Assembly (NCBI RefSeq): GCF_033568475.1
Contig: NC_133122.1
Span: 154,063,361-154,127,360 of the forward strand
Reading direction: 5' to 3'
Length of the DNA stretch: 64,000 bases
DNA from: Henckelia pumila
Taxonomy: Eukaryota > Streptophyta > Magnoliopsida > Lamiales > Gesneriaceae
Below the pieces are notes generated by a model. The model had not been told where the DNA came from, did not search any database, and saw nothing but the letters and a program-made list of their open reading frames with translations. The position numbers and the translations under genes are program-made. Shown in pieces: positions 11,897 to 23,027 of this stretch; the first letter of the stretch is position 1, and each line of letters starts with the position of its first letter.

Positions 11897-13103
11897 ATGA
11901 CCCAAGAAAAATTCATCAATCTGGCTACACAAATTGTAGTGATGAAATGGTTTCCAAACACAATGCAATAATGGAATAACAATTCAAACAAGATCTCCTT
12001 CTTCGAATATTTACAATTATTTGATTTCAATCGCTATAATTTCATTTGTCAAAAAACTGACATCACTAAAATATTTTCTCATAGCATAAATCAACAAAGA
12101 CATGTATATAACTTATAAGAATAATTTAATGTTTTATGGTCTAATTGAGAGGGATTTCAAGGTTATTTATGTATTAAAAAAATATTACCATCCCATAATT
12201 TTTTAAATTCTTAATTCACAAAAATAAATATATATTTTTATATAACTGAATTGACTTTCGCCCATTAATTTAAAGCAATGGTCAACTCGTAAGCCAGCTT
12301 ATAAGTTATAATAGCGTAGACGGAATATAAAACTCCCTGTAATTGACCAATAACAACAGTCAACACGCGGTCCCATTTTGACTTTTTTATTTTATTATTA
12401 TTTTATCTGACAAGGCAATGAAGTTAAGAAACCAATAGATGATTAGCGACGGGGTCAAAACTAAAAGAATATTTTATTTGAATCTCAAGTTTCTCAGTTG
12501 AAATATTTGTTTATTTTTCTATTTGAATTAACGAAATTAGCATTAAAAATAATAACAAGAATCCGTTGGTGTGTTTTCCACACAGTATATATAACTAAAA
12601 TGGTGTGAACTTTTGTTGGAAAAACAAAAAAATGGTGTGAACTAATCTCATATTCCTTTTACGAACTTTTGGTAGTGAAAATTCCTTATTCACCGACATT
12701 TTGTTTGTAACTATCCAAATCAATTGAAATAAATAAATATTCGAAAATAATCATATGCATAACTCGTTTATGATTTATACTCAAAATTCGGATTGTACGT
12801 ATGCTTGGGCTGTTTAGAACGATGGATTTCAAATCAATAGATTTCTATCATATTTAGTTTGTTTAATGTTTACAATGAAACAATGGATCGCATTTAAAGC
12901 AATGTCTCGCATTTAAAGCAATGTCTTACTTATTTACGCACTATACAAAAAATAATAATAATAAAATAAAACCGCAAATAACGACGACAAATTACATCGC
13001 TATTATTGAACCATTATTGAATGAACTTGAAATTCATCTCAATTAATATAAAAAAAACTATATATATATAATGCTAGATTTGCCATTTATGGTCTTATTT
13101 TTT

Positions 13104-13418
13104 AGGAAAAACTGCAAATTTGGTCATGTATGTTAGTCACTTTGCGATTTTGGTCCTCTATGTTTTCATATTTCAATTTTAGTCATGCATGTTCCAATTT
13201 TTGGCAATTTCGGTCCTTTTTATTCGAAAATGCTTACGTGGCACTGTACACGTCAGCTTCACATCAGCACTGAATTGGTGCCACGTCAGTGCCACGTCGG
13301 AAAAATGACTAAAATTGCCAAAAAAATTAAAGATAGCGGGCTAAAACTTAAATCTGAAAATATAAAGGACTGAAATCGCAAAATGACAAACATACAGGAT
13401 CAAAAAACAATTTTTCCT
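13104..13418. mobile_element. Foldback MITE, family copy A
   Basis: Begins AGGAAAAACTGCAAATTTGG and ends in the inverted counterpart ('caatttttcct'). Inverted similarity continues inward ('tcactttgcgatttt' against 'aaatcgcaaaatgac'; 'acgtggcactgtacacgtc' against 'gccacgtcagtgccacgtc'). Flanked by ATTTTTT at 13,097-13,103 and 13,419-13,425. A second copy lies at 15,621-15,932 and shares sequence over its whole length. Short ORFs inside are by-products. Confidence 0.88.
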
Positions 13419-13425
13419 ATTTTTT

Positions 13426-13940
13426 AAAACAACTAAAATACATATGTAATCCATCAATCCAAACGCAACTTAGATATCTACTGACATTAAAAAAAATCTA
13501 TAATTTAAATTGTCTAACCGGGTAATCACATAAACAATAATATTCAAGTCAAATAACTTGTAATTAATTAATACATTCAACTAGATGCTATCATTATTCA
13601 TTAGGATAATGCATACCTTAAAAATTCATCTAATTCGTGGACATTTATCAATATATGTGAAGTCAATTAAATTTTCAATAGATCTCACATATATATTATT
13701 AAATATTAACCTTAGATATATACGTACACCCCTAGGTATTAGTACCCTATGATAGCATAAAATTTCCCCATATGATCTCATATTATTTATTTTATTATAT
13801 GATCAAATATTTGAAAATAAAGTCTTCCCCAACATTAGCTTAGCCCCCATAATTTAATTAGCCGTCATGCACTCTAACACGTTGTCTTATACACCACGCT
13901 TATTTTTATAGAAATTTCTTGACATTTTCTCTCAATGACC
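13426..13940. other. Upstream region of the DUF761 gene
   Basis: AT-rich sequence between MITE copy A and the TATA box. No gene is seen. It is the likely upstream promoter region of the plus-strand gene at 14,030. Confidence 0.4.
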
Positions 13941-13948
13941 TATAAATA
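13941..13948 (+). promoter_or_regulatory. TATA box of the DUF761 gene
   Basis: TATAAATA lies 89 bases before the ATG at 14,030, leaving a leader of about 55 bases if transcription starts roughly 30 bases downstream. It is a clean plant TATA consensus at the right distance. Confidence 0.7.
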
Positions 13949-14029
13949 CTCCACGCACCAAACTCTTTATTCACAATTTTCCAAGTATCATCTCTAGTTC
14001 AAGTATAAGCTTGTACGATACATATATAC

Positions 14030-14383
14030 ATGGCGGTCGAGCGGTGGGTATTGCTTGGTAGGCTAAAAAGAGCAGTGAACAAGATCAAGATCATACTGAA
14101 TCTCAACGTGAACAGATGGAAACTGGCGTCTATGATCAGCAAGAAAAGGTTCAGCTTCAGCGACAGGCCGGGATTAAGGGCGTGTATTACGGATTCAGAT
14201 TCGATATCCTCTAGAGGGATCCAAAGGACGATAAGTTATCCATCGGACGATGATGTTGACAAAAGGGCTGATGCGTTCATTGCCAATTTCTACAAGCAAC
14301 TCCAGATTGAAAGGCAAATCTCACTGGAGTTGAGGTATTGTAGGGGTAATAGTTTCGAAACCGTGACGTCGCCCCGAGCATAG
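14030..14383 (+). CDS. DUF761-domain small protein
   Basis: A 117-residue, intronless product. The C-terminal part, residues about 78-102 (KRADAFIANFYKQLQIERQIS), is the DUF761 motif: a short amphipathic helix with conserved 'FIxxFxxQLxxQR'-like spacing found at the end of many plant-specific proteins. The N-terminus is basic (RWVLLGRLKRAVNKIKIIL), and a serine/aspartate-rich linker (55-78) precedes the motif. Proteins of this type are often annotated as 'cotton fibre expressed protein-like' and are linked to stress and growth responses; the biochemical role is unknown. A TATA box upstream and intact ATG and stop support a real gene. Confidence 0.8.
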   Translation: MAVERWVLLGRLKRAVNKIKIILNLNVNRWKLASMISKKRFSFSDRPGLRACITDSDSISSRGIQRTISYPSDDDVDKRADAFIANFYKQLQIERQISLELRYCRGNSFETVTSPRA

Positions 14384-15328
14384 ATGTTTTGTAAATTTTT
14401 GAATCACTAAGAAACACGACATATGCTTCATTTTTTTTTATTTTATATATAATTAAGTACATGATCAGCTATAGTACTCAAGAATAAAGAAGGGAAGATG
14501 GTTTTGGGCAGCAATTTAATTGGAGTTTTGTGGGTCAAAATTGGTGGTGGGAACATCAGTTTTATCTAAGTATTTCCATCATGAATCATATGTACAAATT
14601 TTGAGTTGAATTCCGACAAGATTTTTTATGTATATATATATATATATATTGTCTTTTTATGGGTGTAAATTTTAAATTTCATTGAAAAAAGAATAAAATA
14701 ATATTGAATTGTCATGATTTGCTATCGTTTCTAGTTAGCACTTTTAATAATTCTTGTATAATGTTTGTAGTTAAGAGTACGTGGGGGAATAATAAAAAGA
14801 ACCTTTCTTTTCCTTTTTCTTCAATAATTATTACTTCATTATGAAATTTATGAAAACTCGTGGCATTACACTAATTTTGTGTTGATTTTTTTATACATTG
14901 TCATTTGTCAATTATAGTGCTCCATTTCATTGTACATCAGTTTAACATCCGACATTTACATGCTTAAAAAGAAATTAGTTGGACCAGAATAAATATTATT
15001 ATTGATCAGTTTAATATCCGACATATATATGCTCTTATGTGATATAATATTAAACTTTTGTTTTTTAATTTCGATAAAATAATAAACAGACTGCTCCGAA
15101 TTCACAAAGGACTTCTTTTTTTTTTTTAAGTTAGACCAGAATTTTTTTTTTTTCATGGATCCAGGACATTCAACATAGATCTGACAATTTTATGCAGAAT
15201 TCGGGATAGACTGTCACGGATTATAATATTTTGATAATATTTTACAGAATGTCATATTTTTATTAATTGTTTTTAATTTTATATTATTTTTTTAAAAAAA
15301 AACCCCACATATTTAAAGGGTTTTTATT
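14384..15328. other. Intergenic region downstream of the DUF761 gene
   Basis: AT-rich sequence with a short (TA)n run near 14,631-14,650. A lysine-rich minus-strand ORF at 14,956-15,156 is an artefact of poly-T. Nothing else is recognised. Confidence 0.4.
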
Positions 15329-16128
15329 CAGTGTTCTGAAAGACACAGTTTATGACAGGTTAGGTGGGTCTAGGAGATGAATGCTCAGTTTAGGGTTTAG
15401 GCACCATCTTTATTTTTAGAAAATTGATGCCTCTAAGAGTCACTGAAAAAATAGGTCATATATTTAGGCGGTTTAATTTTTTTAAAATTAAAATTGAAGT
15501 TTAAAAATATTAATAAAATTTTTTAAAAAAAATGATTGCACAAATTTATGTATATTTTGTTGAAATATTTGCACATAAAAAATCTATCACATTAATATGC
15601 ATAGCTGAAAATATTAATAAGAGAAAACTGAAATTTTAGTCTTTATGTTTGTCACTTTGCTATTTCGGTCCTTTATGTTTTCATATTTCGGTTTTAGTCA
15701 TGCATGTTTCGATTTTGGCAATTTCAGTTCTTTTTATTCGAAAATGCATACGTGGCGCTATACACGTCAACTCCATATCAGCAATGCATTGGTGTCACAT
15801 CAGCGCCACATCAAAAAAAAGACTAAAATTGCCAAAAAAATAAAGATAACAGACTAAAACTGAAATCTGAAAATATAAAGGACCAAAATCGCAAAGTAAC
15901 AAATATTCAGGACTAAAAAAGTAATTTTTCCTATTAATAAAGATGAGAACAAAGAAATTTATGCATATTTTGACTTATTTTATGTATTATAAAATATTAA
16001 ATATTTTTATAATTAGTTAAAATATTTAAAAAAAACGTTTTGACATCGTCTAGGCAGCCGCTAGCTAGGCACTGAACACTAGGCAACGGGTGGTCGTCCG
16101 TATAACGCCTAACGTTTTCAGAACCTTG
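15329..16128. mobile_element. hAT-type non-autonomous element (relative of 1,960-2,609)
   Basis: The left end CAGTGTTCTGAAAGAC and reverse-complemented right end CAAGGTTCTGAAAACG are inverted repeats of the same pattern as the element at 1,960. Subterminal 'taggcggtttaatttttt' and 'cgtctaggcagccgctagc' recall its GC-rich ends. The flanks TTTTTATT and GTTTAATT agree at 6 of 8 bases, suggesting a decayed 8-bp duplication. MITE copy B sits inside it. Confidence 0.7.
15621..15932. mobile_element. Foldback MITE, family copy B, nested in the hAT element
   Basis: Same family as 13,104-13,418, with shared runs such as 'ttttcatattt', 'tcggttttagtcatgcatgtt' and 'ttattcgaaaatgc'. Flanked by an exact 8-bp repeat ATTAATAA at 15,613-15,620 and 15,933-15,940. 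The ends are diverged inverted repeats (GAGAAAACTG and 'atttttcct'). Confidence 0.87.
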
Positions 16129-16142
16129 GTTTAATTAATAAG

Positions 16143-16311
16143 AGGTGTCAAATGGGCTAGCTAGGCCCGTTGAGTTGGTCCGTCCCGACTTACAAAATAG
16201 GCAGGTTGAGTTGGTTTTTTCTCAACCCACCTAAAATATGAGTCGTCCCATCTAATGGTGGGTTACGACGGACTGTGAGCCGGCCTACCCCACTAGACCT
16301 TTTTAACACCT
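16143..16311. mobile_element. Small hAT-like MITE
   Basis: The left end AGGTGTCAAATGGGCTAG and reverse-complemented right end AGGTGTTAAAAAGGTCTAG form an imperfect inverted repeat. The interior is GC-richer ('ggcccgttgagttgg', 'gagccggcctacccc'). The flanking 8-mers TTAATAAG and TTAATTTT agree only in part. Confidence 0.6.
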
Positions 16312-16462
16312 TTAATTTTAATTAATACTTCACTTCTTATTTTTTAATCAAAAATATTTTGATTCTTTTACTTCGTATTTGAATCTTATATTTTGAGTGA
16401 GATCCATTTCTTCTTGTGTGTGCATGTGTGTTACAACATTTTATTCATATCAGATACCACTG

Positions 16463-16660
16463 TAGGGCTGACATACCGTACCAAAATATCGAATTATCGG
16501 GATATCGTACCGAAAGTTTTCCGATATACAGAAATTTTTTTGGTATCTGTACGGTATCAATATGAATTTTTTTCATACTAAAATTTTCGAATTTCGATAT
16601 CGGTACATGTATAAATTTTTTTTAATACCGGTATTTTTTATACGATATACCGACCACCCC
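16463..16660. mobile_element. Small MITE with AGGGCTG / AGGGGTG ends
   Basis: The left end AGGGCTGACATACCGTA and reverse-complemented right end AGGGGTGGTCGGTATATCG are weak inverted repeats. The interior repeats 'cggtat'/'ataccg' motifs in both orientations. No target duplication was found. Confidence 0.5.
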
Positions 16661-17039
16661 TTCATGTGTTAGATCGAGGGCTTGCATGCCTCTTTTCCAA
16701 TGTTTATATAAAAAAAAACACAATGGTAATTGCGAAACTTAAAATTTTAAACCCTGCAACTATACAAAAGTCATGTTTCATTTCAATCGTTCACTTAGAA
16801 GAGAAAATTATTGTAGATATTTTTTTTAATATAATTGAAAGGAAAAGAAAAAGAGCTTAAGTTATCGAAATAATATTTTACTCAGTTCAAACATATATAT
16901 AAGCACAGATAAAACATATGAGTTTACCTTCAAAAATAAAAATAAAAACATATGAGTTTTAAAATTTTCTATATTACATATACAAATATCACGATACACT
17001 TGATGTAATATTCGAAAGCATGTTTGAATTATTTGAATT

Positions 17040-17665
17040 GCACTGTTAAGAGTCGATTTAGAAATGATTAAGGAATTTTCGATGATTTGATTTGATATGG
17101 CCCTGATGTGGTTGGTAATTATAACCGTTACTTTGGCCTCGCTCCTTAGAGGAGTAACATATAGGGGACTGATCAGTAAACCATGAAAAATGAGATGATT
17201 TTCAGTGCTATGTTTGCTTATTTGTTCGTATTAGATTTAACATGCTTATCTCTTTTGAAAATCGTGATTCTGTATTCATATATTCGTCAATATATTTTTG
17301 GTATTTGTTATGCTCGATCGGCCCCCACTTGCTGAGTGTTTTCCAAAAAACTCACCCCTTACTTCTCTCCCCAGATAAAAACGAAGAAGAACTTGAAGAT
17401 GAAGAGCATAGTTAATATTGGGCTGATGAAAAAGGAGAAATTTAGAAGTTCTGCTATCATTTCAGTTTTTTTGTCCTTATGATGATAAGTTTTAGCTTCC
17501 GCTGATGTATTTGGTTTATGATTTTCTTTATGGGATGTAAGAACAAATTTTGTCATGAAATAAAATACTAGTTTTTTGTTAAAGTCTGTACTATGAGGCT
17601 TGCTTTTTTTTAATGTTATTTGAAAACAACGCCGATGTCGACCAACCCCGGTTTCGGGCATGACA
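17040..17665. mobile_element. LTR fragment abutting the hAT element
   Basis: Contains 'ggcccccacttgctgagtgttttccaaaaaactcacccc' and ends 'gggcatgaca', a style seen at the ends of plant Ty3/gypsy LTRs. The segment 'aaagtctgtactatgaggcttg' at 17,580-17,601 recurs almost unchanged at about 59,940-59,961. No partner LTR or internal region is present, so it is a fragment or solo LTR. It appears to have removed the 3' end of the neighbouring hAT element. Confidence 0.55.
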
Positions 17666-17679
17666 AACAATATATTACA

Positions 17680-19665
17680 TCAACAAAAAATCAATAAATA
17701 TTTGAACAAATACATAAATAATAGTCGTCTAGCTGTTTTAGAGGCGAAAATATTTATAAAATATGTATAATCCAATTGTCGGACCATTTCTTTCTCGTCG
17801 ACAATATAGCTAGCCCATAGTCTATCCTGCGACATTGTCGACCAAAGATAATTCTTAATTAACTTCAACTTCGAGAAGCTTCTTTCTATTGATGCAACTG
17901 TTGCTGGTATGGTTAACAAAATCTTATAGGCAATATAAGTATTTGGGAATAAACCATGCAGTTTTTCTAAACATTGTAGCATATTAAATGCTCTTTTTTC
18001 ATTTGTTTAATAGCATCTCACGACCATCAACTCTGAACACAACTCATCACCACTAATGTCTGAACGTCCATCATGACTCAAAAATTGTTAAAGCTCTATA
18101 CAAGATTTCATCAAGTTATTTAAAGGTTCACTCTTTAACTTCTCTAAATTCAACAAAAATCCAAAAATCTCTTGATATTGTTTAAATTGTTCAAACCGAA
18201 CTTTAAGAGAAGATCGAGCTTGATCAATTATAAACAAAAAATATTCAACTCTAAAAGACTCTTCACCTGATCGTATCACATCATCACTGCCACTTTCATC
18301 AAATTGTTTATTTCTTCTAATGAAGCGTTTTTTCTTGAAATTTAGGTTTGATCCCCATTTCACTTGCCATTTGTGTAGCTTCAGCCATGGCACTAGCAAA
18401 TCCCTGCTCTCTATACTCATCAAGAAACTGAACAAGTCCTTGTAAGAGGTTGACCGCAATATCAATATCCATATCGTCAGATTGAAGAAACTTACTCACA
18501 ACCAGTGGCGGAGCCAGGATTTCTGATCTACCCGGATTAAAACTTTAAGCTCCCGAATCTTTTAATATTTTCAATTGAGCTACCCGTGCTAATACCAAAC
18601 TAATCCAAAATTTTTCTAAATTTATATATAAAAAATTTGAAAAAATTTCGGGCCACCCGGGCCATAGGTGTGGCTCCGCCCTTGCTCACAACATTTATTA
18701 CATGCATCAAGTTATACCAGATTACCATTCCAAGCAAGAACTTAAACTCTCAAGATCATATAGTGTCAAGGTCTCAACATCACTCTTTGTTTTAGAATCC
18801 TCGGCAACTTGCGCTATGTCAAGTAAAGCATCTCTTATATGTACATTTTGCTCCTTATGGTTTTTACACTCTCAACATGACTTTTCAACGAGTATGTGAC
18901 AATGGTTTAACAGTTAAACCAAGAACATTATCTTTAAAAATTTTCCAATCTCTTTGTAGAGGATGAAAACAATGTGTAGATGTGTTGCACCACTCCGAAT
19001 AATTACTTCTCTTTAGGACAACTTTCTACCATATCAACTAAGGCCAAATTAAGACTATGACAACCACATGATGTGTAAAAGCTCTAGGATTTATTTCAAG
19101 TAATTTATTTGTACACCTTTGTTTTTTCCACTCATGTTAGATCCGTTATCATACACATGTCCTCTTATATCATCAATGTCAAGCCCAACTCTAATTAACA
19201 CATTCAGAAGTTCACTTGATAACCCAAGATCGGATGTGTCATCTACCTACAAAAACTCAACCCAATATTCTTCTACTTTCGGTGTATCTATTGAATTATC
19301 CACACATCGTAGCACCAAATACATTTTTTCATGATGACTTACATCTGGAGTACAATCAAGAATCACTGAAAAATATTTTTCATGTTTAAATTTTGCAATG
19401 ATTGCCCTTTTCACTTTGTTTGCCAAAGTATCTATTAATTCATTCTTATTTTTGGGACTTAAATATGTATACTCAGATTCTCTTGCTTCACAACGTCGAA
19501 CATGCTCCTCTATCACTGGATCAAGCTCATCAACCATTTCTATCATTTGTAAAAATAACCCATCGTTCTCGACATAAAGCTTCTCATCATCTCCTCGAAA
19601 TACCAAAGTGTTTTTGGCAAGTCTTTTCACAATAGAGATTATTCTTGTTAACACTTGCCTCCAAT
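17680..19665 (-). pseudogene. hAT transposase pseudogene, C-terminal part
   Basis: Minus-strand remains of a TTF/DUF4371-type hAT transposase. Around 19,250-19,660 lies a catalytic-domain stretch (KFKHEKYFSVILDCTPDVSH, then YLVLRCVD). Around 18,320-18,500 lies the helical insertion region, and at about 17,760-17,980 the hAT dimerisation motif (IPATVASIERSFSKLKLIKN). Stops and frameshifts separate these blocks, and a 182-bp MITE interrupts it at 18,503. The N-terminal part of the same gene is at 44,194-44,956. Removing the CACTA interval and one AAT joins the two in frame (KERQH then WRQVL), so this was one gene before the insertion. Confidence 0.85.
18503..18684. mobile_element. hAT MITE inside the hAT transposase gene
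   Basis: The left end CAGTGGCGGAGCCAGGATTT and reverse-complemented right end CAAGGGCGGAGCCACACCTA are inverted repeats. An exact 8-bp duplication CTCACAAC flanks it at 18,495-18,502 and 18,685-18,692. Its 182 bp break the transposase frame between VINVV and SKFLQSDD. Confidence 0.93.
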
Positions 19666-19699
19666 CACTACAAAAAAAAGGGTTTTTAAAAGTGGTTTT

Positions 19700-21600
19700 T
19701 CTGGGGCGTTTGTAAAATCGCTCTTGAAAAGCAATCAACATAATCAGTTTTATCACAACCGCTTGTAATTTTGTACTTTTAAGTGTGGTTTATTAAATGC
19801 TCTTGTTGAATATATTTTATCACCGATTTATATGAACCGCTGCTAGAAAGTGCTCCTAATGTCGTATTTTTCTAGTGCAGTTTCTTAAACGCTCTTGCTA
19901 AATATGTTTAGCATTGTTGTATAAACCGCAGCTAGAAAGCGCACCTAATGTCATACTTTTAAGCGTGTTTTCTTTAGCGCTCTTGTTGAATATATTTTAG
20001 CACCGATTTGTATAAACCACTCCTAGAATGTGCTTCTAATGCTTTTAACCACATTTTCTTAAACGCTCTTATTGAACATATTTTAGCACCAGTATGTATA
20101 AATCATTACTGAAAAACGCTCTTAATGTTATACTTTTAAACATGGTTTTGTTGAAGCTCTTGCTGAACACATTTTAGCATCGATTTGTATTAACCGTTCC
20201 TAGAGAGTGCTCCTAGTATCTTAATTTTATGTGCGATTTGTTAAACCCTTTTGTTCACACACACACACTTTGGCACCAATTTGTATAAACCACTGCTAGA
20301 ATGTGCTCCTAATGTCGTAATTTTAAGCACGGTTTCATAAAACCTCTCGTTGAAAACATTTTAGCAATGGTTTGTATAAAACCACTGCTTGAAAAAGCTC
20401 CTATTGATGTAGTCGTTATGAGCACCTTTTTATCTACTCATATTGGAGATTTTTAGGAGCAGTTTTCAAAAAACTGTTGATGTGAAACACTTTTATTGAT
20501 CTAACTTTTTATGATTATTTTAAATTGTACCCATTGAATACATTTAATAACGTTTGTATAAACTGCTGCTATAAATCGTTTCTACTGGTATAACTACTAA
20601 GAATACTATTTAAATTGTCTTGGTGAATTTTAACAGCGTTTTAAATAATTTCAATGCTCTAAGCCAATTTTATTGCTCTATTTTTAAGTACTGCTTTAAA
20701 AATTGTATATATTAAATACTTTTAATATCGGTATGTATAAATCGCTGCTATATATTATTTCTCTCTATTTAACTATTGAGAACTCGACTCTTGCAAACCA
20801 AACTATCGGGTTTGTAGGAGCAATCTGAAAACTGCTCGTGCAAACCGAACAACAAAGTTAGTTTTACTTAAATTGTTCATATTGCCTTAATATTATGAAT
20901 GGTTATGAAACTACTTCCATTGCAAAAAATTTAGTAACAGTTTATATCAACCGCTACTATAAAACTGCTTTTATTGATATAAGTATTAGGAGTATTCTGG
21001 AAATTGCTCATATTGAAGACATGTAACAACAATTTTCAAAGAACCGATTATGTGGATCACTTTTATTGCTCTATTGTTTAAGGGTTGATTTGAAAATTGT
21101 ATCTATTGCATACTTTTTATTATTGGTCGCATAAACAAATTCTATAAACTGGTCTTCTTGATATAACTATTAGGAGCATTTCGAAAAATGTTCATATTGA
21201 AGACATGCAGCAGCGATTTTCAAAGAACCGGTGTTGTGGACCCTTTCTATTTTCTATTTTCTAGGATTGGTTTAGAAATTGCACCTATTGAACAAATTTA
21301 GTAGTGGTCTTATGAATCGCTCCTACAAACCACTCTTATTGATATGAAAATTATAAATATTATGAACATTTTTCATAACAAATATTTTTAATAATGGTTT
21401 TCACAAAACCGATGTTAGAATCCGCTTTTATTGCTTTATTTTTTGTAGGATTGGTTTGAAAATTATACCTATAGAATAAATTTTAGTATTTTTTTGTATA
21501 AACCGATGCTACAAACCACTCTCGTAGACATAACTTATTAGGAGCATTCTATAACTATTCAGATTATAAATTTTTACATCAATTTTCACAAAACTGGTGC
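19700..21600. repeat. CACTA left subterminal repeat array
   Basis: About 1.9 kb of degenerate units of roughly 80-100 bases. A typical unit has 'cgctcttgttgaatatattttagcaccg', then 'tgtataaaccgctgctagaaa', then 'gctcctaatgtcgta'. Copies can be followed at about 19,830, 19,920, 20,010, 20,095, 20,185, 20,285 and 20,370, and in weaker form to 21,600. In CACTA elements subterminal arrays bind the element's own transposase subunit, so this is the probable function. Confidence 0.8.
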
Positions 21601-21841
21601 TATGAACCTAAGGATGAAGGAAATCTGTGAGAGACTACTAAACCCACTAGTGGGTTTTAGTGATTTGTTTTTTTTGTTTTTTGTTTGTTTTTTTACACCA
21701 TTAAAATCCACTAGTGGGTTTTACTTGGTGCACACGAAAATCTTACACCATAAGGTATACTTGTATTCATTTGTTAACAACAATAATATATTTGCGGTCC
21801 AAAGCAGCACGCGAAAAGTTTGACAAATCTATTTACATCTA

Positions 21842-21842
<1 letters not shown>

Positions 21843-21872
<30 letters not shown>
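21843..21872. repeat. (ATT)n microsatellite
   Basis: About ten ATT triplets within the CACTA left interior. There is no coding meaning; the isoleucine-rich ORF across it is a by-product. Confidence 0.9.
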
Positions 21873-22609
21873 GAGATCATATTTATTAACAAATTTTGGT
21901 GTAGTTATCTTATGGTAATTTATATTTTATATTCACCGTGGAAATTTTAGGGGTTAAAACACGAATTCAATTCAAAACGAGTCTACTCGAAAGATATCGG
22001 ATTAAGGTTGGAGGTTTGGGTTCATTTTGAATGGGGTTGGACCCGAAAATAATCGTGTTCTGGTGGGGTTCGTATCAATATGGTTGACCTGAATTTTTCA
22101 AATTATTTTTTAACATATAAAATTAAAAAATATTGACTTCATTTTATATATTGTGTTTATGAGAAAAAATTATTATATATTGATATAATAAATTTTTACA
22201 ATTTAAAGTTTATTCTGTTAAATTTGATTTTTTAAAAAAAAATTGAAATAGTGGATGAAACGGTTTTTTTTTAATTTTTAATTTATTAGCATATCATACC
22301 AAGAGATTATAATTTATAAGTCCTTCTTCTGTATAATTCCCAAAATACCATTTAGCCAATCAAATTTTTTTAATTTTTTTAAAAAATCAACTACTATAGT
22401 CTCCGATTCATTTTAAAAGCATGGTTTTAAAAATATTTTCAAGCAAATTTTTATTTATTTTTAACCTTATTAAATATATATAATGCTTAAAAAATAGAAT
22501 GAAAGTCCAAAATTAAAACTGAATCCACAAATAACAAAATATAAATAATATATTCTATAATAATATGGAAATTTTTAATTATAATTTAAATAAATATACA
22601 AATCCTTTA

Positions 22610-23027
22610 ACACTGTGTTTGGTGCACATGATTTGGATGAGATTTGGTGAGATTTGGATTTGCAAATATTGTTTTAGTGTTTGGTAAAATGGAATTCTAA
22701 AATATGATTGGTATTTGATGGGATTTCATTTAACTAAAGGAAGTCCTTACAAAATTGGTCGGATTTCATGGGATTTGACTTTATAAAAATAAAATAATTA
22801 TTTCTAATAATAAATTTATAAACTTTAGTTATAAATTTAAGTTTTCTTAACATTTTTTTTTTCAAACTATAACTTTCCTAAAATTTATGCTATTAAATTT
22901 CAGTATGTATTTTAACTTTTTTCCAAACACCAAAATGAAATTTGAATTCCAGGATTTTAAAATCCAAATCCAATTCGAATTCCAAATCCAATTTCAAATT
23001 CTATTTTTTAGGCATCCAAACATACTA
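22610..23027. mobile_element. Tourist-like MITE nested in the CACTA element
   Basis: The left end ACACTGTGTTTGGTG and reverse-complemented right end TAGTATGTTTGGATG are imperfect inverted repeats. TTA flanks both sides at 22,607-22,609 and 23,028-23,030. The interior carries 'gaattcc', 'ggatttgg'-like and inverted 'ccaaatcc' segments in both arms. Confidence 0.75.

Larger units (their letters stand above)
10305..13103. other. AT-rich intergenic region
   Basis: Holds the glycosyltransferase promoter side (the gene reads leftward from 10,304; a TATA-like 'ctttaaaacc' lies near 10,365-10,375), a long AT microsatellite, and a SINE-like fragment near 11,680-11,896. Short ORFs here have no recognisable motif and look accidental. 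Confidence 0.5.

Noticed and set aside
13185..13373. 62-codon ORF
   Set aside because: It lies inside MITE copy A; the similar ORF in copy B shows it is a by-product of the repeat.
16393..16860. Small plus-strand ORFs
   Set aside because: They span MITE-like and low-complexity sequence and have no recognisable domain.
19750..21600. Possible CRISPR-like or satellite array
   Set aside because: Units are degenerate, lack constant spacers and lie directly inside CACTA termini, so they are subterminal repeats.
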